58,515 nt of DNA from Diphasiastrum complanatum. Taxonomy: Eukaryota > Streptophyta > Lycopodiopsida > Lycopodiales > Lycopodiaceae. Made by a program: the position numbers and the translations under genes. Positions 45,301-56,870 of this stretch are shown here, in pieces. The notes under the pieces were generated by a model. That model had not been told where the DNA came from. It was given only the letters and a program-made list of their open reading frames with translations, and searched no databases. The stretch covers positions 1 through 58,515 of the forward strand of contig MU833284.1 in assembly GCA_029204225.1 (NCBI GenBank), given 5' to 3'. Numbering within the stretch: the stretch's first letter is position 1; every line of letters starts with the position of its first letter.

Positions 45301-45883
45301 GCAAGATGAAGATGGAGGCTCATTCATGGAGTATCATGGTGGATACAAGGCAGCAAAGGACAAAGGAGGAGAAGACATGCAAGAAAAAGTTGATCACTCA
45401 CATTTATTGTTTGTTTGCTGTATTTTTCCAGAGAGTTCAGAGTTGGAAGCATGGTGGAATCATCTCACTTACATTCTATTTGATTCTTCATGTTCTAGTC
45501 ACATTTTTACATGTAAAATTGATGTAAGAAATAGTGAAGCATCCCAAGTGGACACTATTCTCTATATCAATTATGGTTGTTTCTATTTTGAGCATTACAT
45601 GATCATTGAAAGAAGGTCTATTCTCAGGAAGAAGAAATTTCTTATGATGGATCAAAGTTCTATTGTCAAAAACTATGCTAGGAGCAAGCATATTGAGATA
45701 CAATATCATTTTGTGAGGGAGCGAGTCATTGCAAAGGAGGTGGAGCTTCAACATGTGTCTTCAAGGGAATGTGTAGCTGATATCTTCACCAAAGCATTGG
45801 GAAAAGACTTGTTCATGAAGCATAGGACTTCACTTGGAGTATTATCAAAGTCTATGCTAAAACTAGTTGAAGAGGGAGTGTAA
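42305..45883 (+). pseudogene. Copia B polyprotein, reverse transcriptase replaced
   Basis: One frame runs from the ATG at 42305 to the stop at 45881-45883, broken only by three in-frame stops (42554, 44309 and 45038) and no frameshift. Gag is about two thirds identical to that of copia A, with knuckle C-F-Y-C-x4-H-x4-C near 43030-43070. The protease motif WIDSGASSHMT is at about 43213. The integrase has WHKGMGH, CESCALSKSH, HSDIH and NGVVERKN, but its second catalytic aspartate is glutamate (RGENGGEH, about 43987). After a W-I-Q-P-M-D stretch at about 44740, similarity to copia ends at about 44785. It returns at about 45650 with DQSS, ARSKHIE and the usual C-terminus. Copia A has about 450 residues in that gap. 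The stop comes from the LTR, as in copia A. Confidence 0.9.
44785..45650 (+). other. Foreign in-frame segment inside copia B
   Basis: This is about 290 codons in the copia frame with only one stop (45038-45040). It shows no palm motif, no RNase H motif and no likeness to the matching part of copia A. The protein is rich in glycine, serine, valine and aromatic residues (for example DGCYLAV, LVKSIKG, HGGYKAAKDKGG). A second frame is also open for 138 codons (45111-45527), so the stretch is generally stop-poor. Its source is unknown; capture of host sequence or of another element is possible. Confidence 0.65.
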
Positions 45884-46525
45884 AAGATTCAACTAGTTTC
45901 ATCACATTTTGCAATATTTCCATATTTGGCATATTGAGGCCAAAACTTGTTTTAGACTTAGAGGTTGACTTTTCAAAGTTCATTAGTCTAAATTTCATTT
46001 GAGTAAACACTTTTTGAAAGTGTGGGAAAGATAGAATGCGAGTTTGAGTAGATTCAATTTGAATAAGTTGGGTACACTGAATCTAGACCCAAAATTGGTA
46101 GGGTTAGCATTTTGGTGGTAAAGCCAAGTGGCCAAATAGGGTTTGGACCTGTTTATAAAGGATGTAACTCGTGGAGAGAGTCACTTCTCTCTTCTCTATC
46201 TCATTTCATGCTTATACATGGTTCTCTTGGGTCTTACTATCCATTGGTGCACTATCTTGGTGATTGCTTGCAATTCTATGTGTAGAATGATCTATATTTG
46301 CTATTTTTGGATCCACACGTGTGAAATACAATAGCTTGCTGGTTTTGTACGGACAGCAACAGTACATAATAATTTCATTCAAGTTTGATCAAGTTCTATT
46401 AGTGTTTGCATCTCAAAGTGCGTAGATGCTGATTTTTCTACATTGGTGAAATTGGTAGTGTATTTCTCTTTCTAACCAAAGATCATTCAAGTAGATTGGA
46501 TCTTAAGGATATGAAATCTTTCACA
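45879..46525 (+). repeat. 3' LTR of copia B
   Basis: It begins TGTAAAAGATTC and ends TTTCACA. The TATA-like TATAAAG is at 46154-46160. The palindrome at 46312-46325 has one changed base (TCCACACGTGTGAA). Confidence 0.92.
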
Positions 46526-46975
46526 ATTAACCCATCGGATGCGCCATCATATTCGATACTGTTTGGTAGGCCGTGGTTATACTAGGCTGATGCTATCATA
46601 AACTGGCCTATAGGTTCACGAACGTTATAATTTTTTATGTGGTTTTTCGGGATACAAGCAAGTCTTTATTAAAGAAGAAGATAGATCTAAAACTACATTA
46701 ATCACTGATTGGGGGACTTATGCTTATACGTGTATGCTTGTGCAATGCTCATGTGACATTTCAACGCATGATGACTAACATTTTCAAAAAAATTGAGAAA
46801 GTTTTTTGAAATTTGTATGGATGATTTTTGTGTTTATTCATCCACTAAGGATCATCTAGAGGCACTAGAAAAGACCTTAAGAAGATGTCAAGAGACATCA
46901 TTAAAATTACACCCTTTCAAATGTTATTTTGGAATGAGTGAAGGTATCTTATTAGGACATAAAATTTCAAACTGA
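46526..46975 (+). pseudogene. Gypsy D: end of protease domain 2 and reverse transcriptase palm
   Basis: From 46526 the second protease domain resumes with YSILFGRPWLY near 46550-46580. A frameshifted reverse transcriptase follows: a KTT-x4-WGTYAY stretch at about 46690-46725, then MDDFCVYSS (46817-46843) as the palm motif, and LLGHKIS at about 46950-46970. It then ends. Confidence 0.7.
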
Positions 46976-48189
46976 CCTACGTTTATAATTTGTTTAAGCA
47001 CTGGACAAAGATGAAACAGTGTGCGGAATAAAGAATAAACAGTTGAACATGTATAGACGACAATTAGACATCCAAGAATTCGAGATCATTCAAGATAATA
47101 CTACATGTGCATTTAAGCTATTGTATTATCAATGATCTCTTTTGTAAGAGCGTTGTTGTGACAAACCCACACACAACGCGTCGACGTGAGAGAAGCTATG
47201 CCTCTCATGAATAATGTCAGATCGTCTTGCTTACTAGCGGTCTTCTTGGACGTCGGCTCAGCAGCAGTATGCTTAGCTCAGGTTGAGACTCAACCAATTG
47301 ACAATTCAATTTGATGTTCAAACCGATTCTCTCATCTCTGATATGCTTATATGGATGGGAAAAGGGTTTTAATCTAATCTCTCATTACAAGAATGGCTGA
47401 TTAAGCACATTCCAACAACATTCAGATTTCCTTTAGCATCATCTGTGCAGGAGAACGTCCTCATGGTACTTTCTTGATTTCCTTCTTACTTGGAGCATGA
47501 AGACCTACTGCCTTTCGGTCTTCGAGTGACGGGAAAGTAACAGTGAACCCTCTCAGACAGTGAAATTTTCAGTTCCTAGTGGTCAAGAACTCTCGCAGAG
47601 GATGTAAAGTTCCATCTCAGTGAGACCAGGACACAGAAGAGCTTGTGAGAGTTAGTTTGATTCTAGTGAGTAGAAAATTGGATTTAAGTGCTAAAAAATC
47701 ACTAAAAAGTGAAGATCCAGCAAATCCTTCCAGGAAGAACTCTCGCAGACCCTCTCAATTGATTTAGAATGTCAAATTACATCAGTGATGAAGCCTGCGA
47801 GAGTTAGTATGAAGATCTGGTGAAGATCAAGCACAAAAAGTGATTTTGAACCCTCGCAAACAATGAAATTTTCACTTCTTGCGAGAGTTAACTCTTGCAG
47901 AGAATTCTATAGTGAGATCTGACCCAGATCCAGTTATTGTGAAGCTTGCGAGAGCTACTTCCCAGAGATCTGAAAGATATCAAGTTTTTTACCTACAAAA
48001 ATAGCTAAATAATCCTCGCACAGCCAACCCTCGCACAAGATAACCCTCACAGACTAGATCAGTGGAAAGATCTGCATCAGATCCAGCTCAAAATCTTAGA
48101 TCAATCAGTGCAAGGAGTAAAAAGTCATAAAAGGCCTAAAATTCATTCCGACCTATCAGATCGATTAGATCCTTGAAGATCTAGACTGC
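46976..48189 (+). other. Leader or 5' LTR region of gypsy C, boundaries unresolved
   Basis: No frame of note. From 47586 to 48055 short words CTCTCGCAG, CTGCGAGAG and CCCTCGCA recur at least nine times in both orientations. The block at 47606-47662 matches 19806-19885. I could not align this region with 56880-57950 as a full LTR pair, nor find a standard primer site, so the LTR ends stay open. Confidence 0.4.
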
Positions 48190-48264
48190 ATCCTACTGTA
48201 TAAGCAAGATCCAATACTTTGGAACCCACCATCAGATGAATCTGAGATCGAGACGATCAATAGC

Positions 48265-49507
48265 ATGAAGGATAGCAAATCAGGCACCACACCTTCCCGA
48301 TTAGCAGTTGTGCAACAAGAGGCAGAACTGGAACCAACACCAATGGATCCAAAGGGCCAACCCGTACCTGTCGCACCCTTGCATGCAGTTCGGAGAGCAC
48401 CGCAAATGGAGATACCAAAATACGACGGATCATCAGATCCCATCCGATTCCTCCAGATCTACGAGCAAGCTTGTGAAACCTACGGCGAACGGACACCTGC
48501 AGAGAAGCTGATGCTATTTCCTATGTCCTTGCTTGCAGTGGCTCAGGATTGGTTTTTCAACCTGTCAGAGGAAGAGAAATCCACCTGGGAAGTGGCTAAA
48601 GCGGCTCTCATTACGCGCTTTAAACCAAGAAAGTTCTTGGAAGACCCGTTTCTCCTGCTAAGCAAAGTCAAGATGGGAAAATGAGAAAGGGTCCAGGACT
48701 ATAATGAATGGGTCAAACATCTACGATCCGAGTCCACATCAACAGGAACCAAACCCAGCTGTAGTATCCTCAACGAGAAATGTATGGTGTTCAGTATGCA
48801 TGCAAAACCATACAGCGAACGAGTGTCCAGTCCTAAAGCAAAATCTGAGACTGACACATAGATTCTGCCATCTGTGCAATGCAACATCGCACGATACGAC
48901 ATTTTGCCCGTTTAACCCTAGGGTTGTTCAACAGAAGAGAAGTCCTTATCAGACTTCTTATCCTTATCATCAAGGGGCACCTAATGCGGCACCAAGGTAC
49001 GACACACCCAATCAACCACAACGCATGGCCTTACCTACTCCACCAGGGCCAACCAATCAACAAGTGGCCCATGTAAACCTGACAGCAGCGGAACAAAAAA
49101 TACAAATGCCATCTCAACCTGAGCAGCAGCAGTGGTACAGACCAAATGAACCATTTATGGATCCTGCCATAAATGAATATGTTTCGGCCTATGCAGCTCA
49201 AACTCAACGTCAAGGTGGAAGAAATTACGGTTGCTATGGATGCGACGAGGGACACAGAATTGCAGAATGTCCCTACAAGGGACAATATACAACCTCCTGC
49301 AGGGATTGCGGTTATGGACACTGTTTCAAGAATTGTCCATTTAAACCTGGAACCAGTGCACCTCTTAACCTCATTGCCATACAACAATCAGCAGTTCCAA
49401 CGGGGATGCCATCGAAAGGTCGACACGACCACGCTCCTGTGTTAGCTGTTACGCGAGCACATAAGAGGAAGGAAGTGGCTCCCTCACCACCACCGCTCGG
49501 TCACTAA
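48265..49507 (+). pseudogene. Gypsy C gag with four zinc knuckles
   Basis: The capsid part (48265-48684) has IPKYDGSSDP, F-P-x-S-L-x4-QDWFFNL and a W-x3-K-x-AL-x-x-RF motif, as in plant gypsy gag. A stop at 48682 and a frameshift follow. The frame 48704-49507 then has four knuckles: C-x2-C-x3-H-x4-C (CSVC), C-x2-C-x4-H-x4-C (CHLC), C-x2-C-x3-H-x4-C (CYGC) and C-x2-C-x3-H-x4-C (CRDC). Most gypsy gags have one or two. A proline-glutamine-rich linker lies between the two pairs. Confidence 0.75.
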
Positions 49508-52114
49508 CGACCAACCCTCAACTTCAGCGCCATATCCAAATGTGAGAAGAGAGAGAAGACACTACCAGAAAATAAGACACTGGGTACAAAAAGCACTAGA
49601 GGAGGAAAAGAGTAAGAACGAAACAATCTCATAGAACCTTCAGTCGGCATCGAGCGGATCGCAAACGGGCTCACCACTGCGCACTGATCAGAATGATCGG
49701 TTTCACAACATTGAACCACCTTTTCACATGGTGGAGCCTGAGGAACCACACACTGAAAGGCTCACACTCTTGCTTGTCAAGCCCACGTTAGTTTACCACT
49801 CGGAGAACTACTGCGGAATTGCACCACAAGTGAAAAGCCTTTTAGCGAATGGGCCAACGCGGATGAGGAGCCAGTAGTGCCTGAGCCCATCTTATTGTGC
49901 GGACTATGATGAAACAAGTAACGTCCTCCACATTGGAGCAACATGGATGTGAGGAACACCACATCACTTTGCAATCAAACACATGAGATATGAGGACGAT
50001 GGCGACAGTGGTTGATGGAGGATCGGGTGATCGATCTGATCTCCACTACTTTGTACGAAAAATGGGAATTACAAGGATTGAAGCCATCCAGATTTGCATC
50101 AAGCTAGCAGGTCAATCCTATGTGAAACCAAAAGGTGTAGTTGCTGAATATTCCCGTAAAGATAGCAGACATACAGTATGTGATTACTTTTGTGGTCATC
50201 GATATAACGGAATCTCCATCTGCATACCGTGTTTTACTTGGAAGACCATGGTTGAGAGCTGCGCAAGGTAGTACACAACTGGGGTACAGGGAAAACTCCC
50301 ACCTTCGAGAACAGAGAACAGGCTGTAAAGGTAGATCCAACCAACATGGGCGGTGAAACCTATTGCACTCAAAGCTGATGACGGATCATCCACGACAGAT
50401 CATACGATTGACCGCCCAAGGCCAACCAAGGGAGGTCACTATCCATTCAGAGACGGATGTCATGAGATGGACGGATGCATTAGCAACTATTGACTACCAG
50501 ACATGTCAATATGAATCAGATCCAGAATCGAGTACATCTTTACCCAAATGTTACACTATGGACACACCAATCACATTTGGAGTGAATATGATAAATGTAA
50601 GCATGGTTGTTAGTGGAGCCGATTGAGAACCCAGGGTGACGATGATCTAGTCCCTTGGCAACATGCTCTAACTTATAATAAGGAGATTGAGCTGACTGAT
50701 GAACAAGTCCTACACCACATGGACCCAGATCGTTACGGAACCAAGAAGGTACCAGCTCAACCACCACAAGGTCTGCTATGGCGAAAGTCTCAAGGAATGA
50801 TCCACCCAAGGCACCTGCGAATAAGAAGAATCAGTGAAGCAATGCTACAACCAGGTGATCCGATGGAGTGACCTACCCGAAGAGGCAATAGTACAGTAGA
50901 CGTTGATATTCGCAACCATGAGGTGAATGTCACAGCAGTCTTCGAAGAAAGACAACAAGGATGAACCCACCAAAATGACAAAAAAGGGCAAAAAGAAAGG
51001 TGTTGGATTCCTTGAAGTCAATCAAGTTGGACTCAGATATAGCGTCATCTTCTACACATGTGACAGAAAATAAAAAAATGACCAGTCGGGCCAAGATCAA
51101 TATGCTGAAAGAGGAATCTCGACGAGCTCCAGTTCACGAGATGCCTGATACTTTCAAGAATTATACATTGGACGACGTGGTAATCATGATGCCGAGCCCA
51201 ACGAGAACCTGATCAAAGTCAGGCACCAGCGGAAAAGTCTTCAAGGGACCTGCACAAACACAGCCGATGAATCTTGTAGGACTAGGAGAAGAAGAAAGGA
51301 TAGTGCATGTGGGAGAGCAGTTAACACCCACGCAGTTCAAGAGACTACGATCCTTGTTGGTGGAATATAAGGACTGTTTTGCCTGAGCTATAGTGATCTA
51401 AAGGGCATTCCGCCAACAATAGTCCAACACACCATACCTTTGGTGGACGGAGCCCCCAAGGTAAGCCGTTACTACCGCTGCAACCTGAATTATACAGAAT
51501 TGATCAAGCAAGAGTTGCAAAAACTTATGGATGCAGATTTCATTTACAAAATTGCGCACACGAAATGGGTATCGCCGATTGTTATAGTACCCAAGAAGAA
51601 TGGCAAAATGCGTATCTGTGTGAATTTGAAGGCGCTTAATGCAGTCACCAAGAAGGACCATTTTCCTTTACCATTTACGGAAAGTATCCTCGATAGAGTA
51701 GCTGGCGACGAAGCCTACAATTTTCAAGACGGCTTGAGTGGCTACAACTAGGTGAAAATAGCCCCCCAGGACAGCACAAGACAACATTCGCCATGGAATG
51801 GGGAGCTTATGCCTATAAAGTGATCCCATGCGGACTTTGCAATGCCCCAAGCACTTTCAGCGAGTCATGCAGGCGACATTCAAAGATTATTTACAAATTT
51901 TTTGGAAATTTTCTTGGACAATCTGGGCGTGCATGGACCAGATTCAGAACACTTATCCAATTTGGAAAATTACAAAAATGCGCGAATACCAGATCTCCCT
52001 GAATCCAGAAAATTCAATTTTGGGTGACACATGGCTTGATACTTGGCCATATAGTGTCAAGACACGGGATCGCCACAGATTTATCAAAGATCAGGATCAT
52101 TGTTGATCTACCAT
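49179..52114 (+). repeat. Gypsy C duplicated block, copy 1 (knuckles, protease, reverse transcriptase)
   Basis: It contains knuckles 3 and 4, a protease with VDGGSG at about 50011 and VLLGRPWL at about 50235, and a reverse transcriptase from about 51180 to 52100. That has VPKKNGKMRICV, FPLPF, CNAPSTF and a palm region reading FLDN rather than a DD pair, then LGHIVSRHG. It contains many frameshifts and ends at the junction with copy 2 at 52114. Confidence 0.8.
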
Positions 52115-55001
52115 ATGTTTCGGCCTATGCAGCTCAAGCTCAACATCAAGTGGAAGGCTGCTGCTATAGGTGCGGCGAGGGACACAGAATTGCAAAATGT
52201 CCCTAGAAAGGACAATATACAACCTCCTGTCTAGATTGCGGTTATGGACATTGTCTCAAGAATTGTCCATTTAAATCTGGAACCAGTGCACCTCTTAATC
52301 TCATTGCCATACAACAATCAGTTCCAGCAGGGATGCCAATGAAAGGTCGACACGACTACCTCCTGTGTTAGCTGTTACGCAAGCACAGAAGAGGAAGGAA
52401 GTGGCTCCCTCACCACCACCATCGGTCACTGACGACCAACCCTCAACTTCAGTGCCATATCCAAATGTGAGGGAAGAGAGAAAGAGAAAATAAGACACTG
52501 GGTACAAAAAGCACAAGGGAGGAAAAAGAGCAAGAACGAAACAATCCCACAAAACCTCCAGTTGGCGTCGAACAGGATCCACAATAGATCCACTGCGCAC
52601 GATAGTTGCACCAACATGAACCACCTTTTTACATGGTGGAGCCTGAGGAACCACGCACTGAAAGGCTCACTGTTGTTGTCAAGCCACGTTAGTTTACCCC
52701 TCGGAGAACTACTGCGGATTGCACCACAAGCAAAAAGCCTTTTAGTTGAATGGGCCAAAGTGGATGAGGAGCCAGTAGTGCCTGAGCCCATCTATTGAGC
52801 AGGCTATGATGAGATAAATAACGTCCCACATCCGAGCAGCATGGGAAAGTGAGGAACACAACATCACTTTGCCAATCAAACACAAGACATACGAGGACGA
52901 GGCGACAATGGTAGATGGAGGATTGGGTGTCAATCTGATCTCCACTACTTTGTATGAAAAATGGGGATTACAAGGATTGAAGCAGCCAGATTTGCCATCA
53001 AGCTAGCAGATCAATCTTGTGTGAAACCAAAAGATGTAGTTGCTGATATTCTCGTAAAGATAGCAGGCATGTAGTATGTGATTACTTTTGTGGTCATGGA
53101 TATACCTGAATCTATCTGCATACCGTATTTTACTGGGAAGACCATGGTTGTTGAGGGCTGCGCAAGTAGTACAATTGGGGTACAGGAAAACTCACCTTCG
53201 AGAACAGAGAACAGGGTAAAGGTAGATCCAACCACATGGGTGGTAAAACCTATTGCACCCAAAGTTGATGACAGATCATCCACGATAGATCAGACGATTG
53301 ACCGCCCAAGGCAAGGCAAGGGAGGTCACTATCATTCAGAGATGGATGTCATGAGATGGACGCATGCATTAGCAACTATTGACTGCTAGGCATGTCAATA
53401 TGAATCAGATCCAGAACCGAGTACATCTTCACCCAAATGTTACACTATGGACACACCAATCACATTTGGAGTGAATATGATAAACGTAGCATGGCTGTCA
53501 GTGGAGCCGATTGAGAACCCAGTGGACGATGATCTAGTCCCTTGGCAACATGCTCTAACTTATAATAAGGAGATTGAGCTAACTGATGAACAAGTCCTAC
53601 ACCACATGGACGCAGATCGTTACGGAACCAAGAAGGTACCAGCTCAACCACCAAAGGTCTGTTATGGCGAAAGTCTCAAGGATCGGACCACCCAAGGCAC
53701 CTGCGAATAAGAAGAATCAGTTGAAGAAACGCTACAACCAGGTGATCCGATGGAGTGACCTACCCAAAGAGGCAATAACTACAATAGACGTTGATATTCG
53801 CAACCATGAGACGATGTCACAGCAGTCCCAAAGAAAGGACAACAAGGATGAACCCATCAAAATGACAAAAAAGGACAAGAAGAAGGTATTGGATTCCTTG
53901 AAGTCAATCAAGTTGGACTCAGATACAGCGTCATCTTCTACACAAGTGATTGAAAATAAAAAAAAAAGACCAGTCGAGCCAAGATCAATATGCTGAAAGA
54001 GGAATCTCGACGAGCTCTAGTTCATGAGATGCCTGATACTTTCAAGAATTATACATTGGACGACGTGGTAATCATGATGTCGCAAGCCCAACGAGAACCT
54101 GATCAAAGTCAGACACCAGCGAAACAAGTCTTCGAGGGACCTGCGCAAACGCAACCGATAAATCTTGCAGAACTAGGAGAAGAAAGAGGTGTGCATGTGG
54201 GAGAGCAGTTAACACCCATGCAGTTCAAGAGACTACGATCCTTGTTGGTGGAATATAAGGACTATTTTGCCTGGAGCTATAGTGATCTAAAGGGCATTCC
54301 GCCAACAGTAGTCCAACACACCATACCTTTGGTGGACGGAGCAGTCCCCAAGGTAAGCCGTTACTACCGCTGCAACCCGAATTATCAGAACTGATCAAGC
54401 AAGAGTTGCAAAAATTTTGGATTTAGATTTCATTTACGAAATTGAGCACACAGAATGGGTATCGTCGATAGTTATAGTACCCAAGAAGAATGGCAAAATG
54501 CGTATCTATGTGAATCTGAAGGCGCTCAATGCAGTTACCAAGAAGGACCATTTTCCTTTACCATTTACGAAAAGTATCCTAGATAGAGTAGCTGGCGACG
54601 AAGCCAGTTTTCTGAATGGCTTCAGCCACTACAACCAGGTGAAATAGCCCCCAGGACCAGCACAAGACAACATTCGCCACAAAATGAGGAACTTATGCCT
54701 ATAAATTGATGCCATTCGGACTTTGCAATGCCCCAAGCACTTTCCAACGAGTCATGCAGGTGGCATTCAAAGATTATTTGCAAAGATTTCTAGAAATTTT
54801 CTTGGATCTGTGCGTGCATGGACCAGATTCAGAACACTTATCCAATTTGGAGAAGGTGCTACAAAAATGCCGCGAAACAGATCTCCTGAATCCAGAAAAT
54901 GTCAATTCTGGGTGACACATGGCTTGATACCGGCCATATAGTGTCAAGACACGAGATCGCCACAGATCTATCAAAGATCAGGATCGTTGTTGATCTACCA
55001 C
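52115..55001 (+). repeat. Gypsy C duplicated block, copy 2
   Basis: It repeats copy 1 with independent changes. One knuckle is kept (CYRCGEGH) and a stop replaces the residue after the next CP. The protease has VDGGLG and LLRAA near 52914-53165. The reverse transcriptase region (53990-55001) has LVEYKDYFAWSYSDL, VPKKNGKMRI, CNAPSTF, a palm region reading EIFLDLC with the DD pair lost, and TGHIVSRH. Only this copy continues into RNase H and integrase. Confidence 0.8.
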
Positions 55002-56870
55002 CACCGAGGACGATTCGCGAGGTCTACATTTTCATGGGTCATGCTAACTATTATAGGATCTTCATTCTTAATTTTGCGGAGTTAGCCAAACCATTTTACA
55101 AGCTCACAACGGATCCACATTGGAAGAAGGAAAGCTCTCTTTTCAGAAGATTAAGGATGCATTGGTCTCAGCACCAATCCTACGACACCACATTGGTCCA
55201 TTGAGTTCCACGTGCATACGGACACATCGAAGTATGTGATTGGAGCAGTCTTAACCCAACAAGGTGAACACAAAAAGATTTTCCAATCCGATTTGCAAGC
55301 CGACAGCTCAGTGATACCGAAATGAATTATTCAACACAGAGCGAGAAGCACTGGCAATGATCTATGCGGTTAAGAAGTTTTGACATTTGATGGCCACATT
55401 TTGCTTTTTATATGGACCATCAACCCTTGCTATATCTCGTTAATAAAACTTGCAACACCGGGATAATCACCAGATGGCTCCTGTTGTTGTTGGAATTTGA
55501 TTTTCGGATGGTAGTTCGCAAGGGAAAATAACACTACATGACAGATCATGTGTCACGAATCAAGGGAAAGGAGATTGCAACCCAACCCGACGATGAGCTG
55601 GTAGATGCTGCCTTATTACGTGGATACAGTACCAGAATGGGCTGCCGACATTGTTGAATATCTAATGCGGGGCCAACCAGACAAATCATTACCAAAGTGG
55701 AACAACGGAAATTGATCTAGAAAGCTAGACCTTATCAGCTGATTGCCGGCCAGTTGTACCGAAGAGGTCCAGACGGAATTCTTCAATGGTGTATTCATCC
55801 TCATGAGACCACCCAGATCATTTCGCTTTTGCATGAAGGCATGGGTGGAGGTCATTTTGCATCTGACATTACAGTTCAAGATCCTGCATCAGGGTGTTGG
55901 TGGCCAACGATTCATAAAGACACAGAGAAATACTTGAAAAAGTGCGATGTGTGCCAAAGGGCAAGGAGACCAACGAGATTGAACTATGATCTATTGCACC
56001 CAGTCTTAGCCCAAGTACCATTCGAAAAATGGGGACTGGATTTATTGGTCCAATTACCCTACAGCAAGGAGTTCCCAGCTTGATACATAATCGTAGCCAC
56101 AGACTACCTCACCAAATGGGTTGAAGCCAAGGCAGTACGAGTAGCAGACGCTAGGACCACTGCCAAGTTCCTTTATGAAAATATCATTGTGCGCTTGGGT
56201 GCCCGGTGGAAACTAGTCAATGATCACGGAAGCCATTTCATCAACGAGACCATCAAGGTCCTGTTGGAGGATTTTTTCGTGATCCACAGAACCAGTACGC
56301 CTTATTATCCTCGTGGTAATGGGCAAGAGAATCATCCAATAAGATCCTATGTAGCGTGCTCATGAAAACAGTTGAAGCTAGCAGATCAGATTGGGAACAC
56401 AAGTTGCATGTTGCACTGTGGGCATTCATGACAACATAAGGGGAGCACTGATCAAACACCCTCATAATTGGTATATGGTCAGGATGCAGTGATGCCAGTA
56501 GAGTTTTTAGTTCCTTCATTAAGGATTGCCACCGCGCAATGTCTTAATGAGTCCAAATCTCTACAGCTATGCCATGAAGCTCTACATAAACTCTGTGAAA
56601 TACGCTTACTAGCTGTGCATGCACTGGCAGCTGAAAAGGAAAGATGCAAAGCTTGGCATGATTGCAGATTACAAAAGAAGGATCTTCGTTTAGGAGATGG
56701 TCCAGATGTATAAAACCAAGGCGATCAAGGGGAAGTTTCACGGGCGAAGGTCCTTATAGGATCAAGGAAATTTAATCATGGGGCCGTGAACTTAGAACAA
56801 CTTGATGGGACGCCCTTTGACACACCCATCAATGGTAGCCGGCTGCACAAGTACTGGCCACCACAGTAAG
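55002..56870 (+). pseudogene. Gypsy C RNase H and integrase
   Basis: After FMGHANYYR at about 55040, RNase H has HTDTSKYVIGAVL near 55213, then EREALAMIYAVKKF and a DHQPLLYL stretch at about 55417. The integrase zinc region has LLHEGMGGGHF and KKCDVCQRA (about 55825-55960). The core has WGLDLLVQLP, TDYLTKWVEAKAV, VNDHGSHF and TPYYPRGNGQ (about 56025-56325). Several stops and frameshifts break it. It ends near a G-S-R-LHKYW-like stretch and a stop at about 56867. Confidence 0.8.

Larger units (their letters stand above)
41075..46525 (+). mobile_element. Chimeric Ty1-copia element 'copia B', 5451 bp
   Basis: The LTRs are 41075-41704 (630 bp) and 45879-46525 (647 bp). The left one lacks about 18 bp and a few terminal bases present in the right one, and there are scattered substitutions, so it is older than copia A. 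The target duplication ATTAA is present at 41070-41074 and 46526-46530. The primer site TGGTATCAGAGC follows at 41705-41716 and the PPT GAAGAGGGAG is at 45869-45878. Inside, Gag, protease and integrase are followed by about 870 bp of unrelated sequence and then the copia C-terminus. Reverse transcriptase is missing. Confidence 0.93.
38745..46975 (+). mobile_element. Broken Ty3-gypsy element 'gypsy D', interrupted by copia B
   Basis: Gag, two protease-like regions and a reverse transcriptase fragment occur in gypsy order on the plus strand, all with frameshifts and stops. Copia B (41075-46525) is inserted in the second protease region. The reverse transcriptase stops after its palm motif and no RNase H or integrase follows, so the 3' half is lost. 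LTRs were not identified. Confidence 0.75.
48190..56870 (+). mobile_element. Broken Ty3-gypsy element 'gypsy C' with an internal tandem duplication
   Basis: The order is Gag, zinc knuckles, protease and reverse transcriptase, then the same block from the knuckles through reverse transcriptase again, then RNase H and integrase. The repeat unit is 2936 bp: a distinctive ATGTTTCGGCCTATGCAGCT occurs at 49179 and 52115. Both copies carry many separate indels and stops, so the duplication is old. LTRs are not resolved. Confidence 0.85.

Noticed and set aside
49179-55001. Gypsy C duplication as an assembly artefact
   Set aside because: The copies differ by many independent indels and substitutions, which a collapsed or duplicated contig would not show.
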